From JBBDSU01 sp040904825 (lineage in GTDB: Bacteria > Actinomycetota > Nitriliruptoria > Nitriliruptorales > Nitriliruptoraceae): 5,751 nucleotides of DNA. Numbering within the stretch: position 1 is the stretch's first letter; every line of letters starts with the position of its first letter. The notes under the pieces are model-generated. The model ran no database searches. It saw only the letters and a list, made by a program, of their open reading frames with translations, and was not told the DNA's origin. Of the stretch, positions 5,596 through 5,751 are shown piece after piece. The DNA lies in the NCBI GenBank assembly GCA_040904825.1, contig JBBDSU010000047.1:1-5751 (forward strand), read 5' to 3'. The translations under genes and the position numbers were made by a program.

Positions 5596-5644
5596 GCTCC
5601 GGTCGGCTAGGCGTCAAGAAACAGCCCGTGCCGAGGACCGGAGC
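5596..5644 (-). promoter_or_regulatory. Shine-Dalgarno-sequestering inverted repeat in the 5' UTR
   Basis: In the leftward transcript, GCTCCGGTC (5644-5636) is perfectly complementary to GACCGGAGC (5604-5596) across a 31-nt interval. The downstream arm contains the GGAG that serves the ATG at 5591. A nested GGCT/AGCC pair (5623-5626 with 5605-5608) abuts the same arm, so its 3' side could pair continuously for 13 nt. Such a stem would hide the ribosome site. Pairing is seen; regulation (thermosensor, ligand, protein or antiterminator RNA) is inference. Confidence 0.5.
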
Positions 5645-5665
5645 ACGAAGTTCTTACTGTGGACG

Positions 5666-5695
5666 AAACTACCCACACCCGCCTTGCTCGTCAAC
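5666..5695 (-). promoter_or_regulatory. Candidate promoter for the leftward gene run
   Basis: Minus strand: TTGACG (5694-5689), a 17-nt spacer, then TAGTTT (5671-5666) fit a housekeeping SigA -35/-10 pair. Overlapping them, GTTG (5695-5692) and GGGTAG (5674-5669), also 17 nt apart, resemble the GTTT-N15-17-GGGTA pattern of actinobacterial SigB/SigF stress promoters. Transcription would start near 5659, about 67 nt before ATG 5591 and just before the inverted repeat at 5644. Confidence 0.45.
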
Positions 5696-5751
5696 GGCGT
5701 GTTCGTTCCTGCAGTGCCTCGACGTGTGCCCAACGTCAACCTGTTGCGAGA
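5696..5751. other. Window edge, no gene supported
   Basis: I see no credible reading frame here. A second TTGACG word occurs on the minus strand close to the edge but has no convincing -10 partner. The stretch is probably the upstream intergenic region of the leftward gene run. Confidence 0.3.

Noticed and set aside
5660..5751. Rightward partial gene from GTG near 5660
   Set aside because: No RBS, an Arg/Gln/Ser-rich peptide without domain features, and it overlaps the promoter-like element of the leftward gene.

Overview
The window looks like chromosomal DNA from a high-GC actinobacterium, most likely of the mycolate/mycothiol group (Mycobacteriales-like, e.g. Rhodococcus, Gordonia or Nocardia relatives). 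The reasons are strong G/C preference at third codon positions, a mycothiol-dependent maleylpyruvate-isomerase-type (DinB fold) protein, a DrrB-like ABC-2 permease tail and two GAF-ANTAR regulators. All of these are common in that group. The genus is inference only. No rRNA, tRNA, CRISPR array, transposase or integrase was seen.

Layout, left to right. (1) 2-145 (+): the last 47 codons of a DrrB-type ABC exporter permease. (2) 160-834 (-): a DinB/MDMPI-fold protein, convergent with the permease and with an intact His / Glu-x3-His metal triad. (3) 835-1047: a divergent intergenic region holding a 17-bp imperfect palindrome and a short segment that resembles DNA near 5.1 kb. (4) 1048-2505 (+): a CLC-superfamily transporter whose motifs point to the fluoride (CLC-F) branch. 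It has an unusual N-terminal Cys4 zinc-ribbon-like extension and an unsettled start. (5) 2524-2539: a hairpin between converging genes. (6) 2548-5591 (-): four genes in the same direction. In transcription order these are an unrecognised 149-aa protein, a GAF-ANTAR protein with a TTG start, a second GAF-ANTAR protein of a different subtype, and a membrane-anchored or secreted protein of unknown family.

The four leftward genes may be one stress or signal-responsive transcription unit. A promoter-like element (5666-5695) precedes the first gene. Its 5' UTR contains a 9-bp perfect inverted repeat that would bury the Shine-Dalgarno sequence. ANTAR proteins bind RNA and act as antiterminators, so the two regulators next to structured leaders (5596-5644, 4979-5060) suggest RNA-level control. 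No canonical ANTAR double-hexaloop target was recognised.

The least explained parts are the orphan 149-aa protein with its structured leader, the related segments at 940-1006 and 5108-5192, and the zinc-ribbon-like N-terminus on the CLC-F protein. No clear new defence or mobile system was found.
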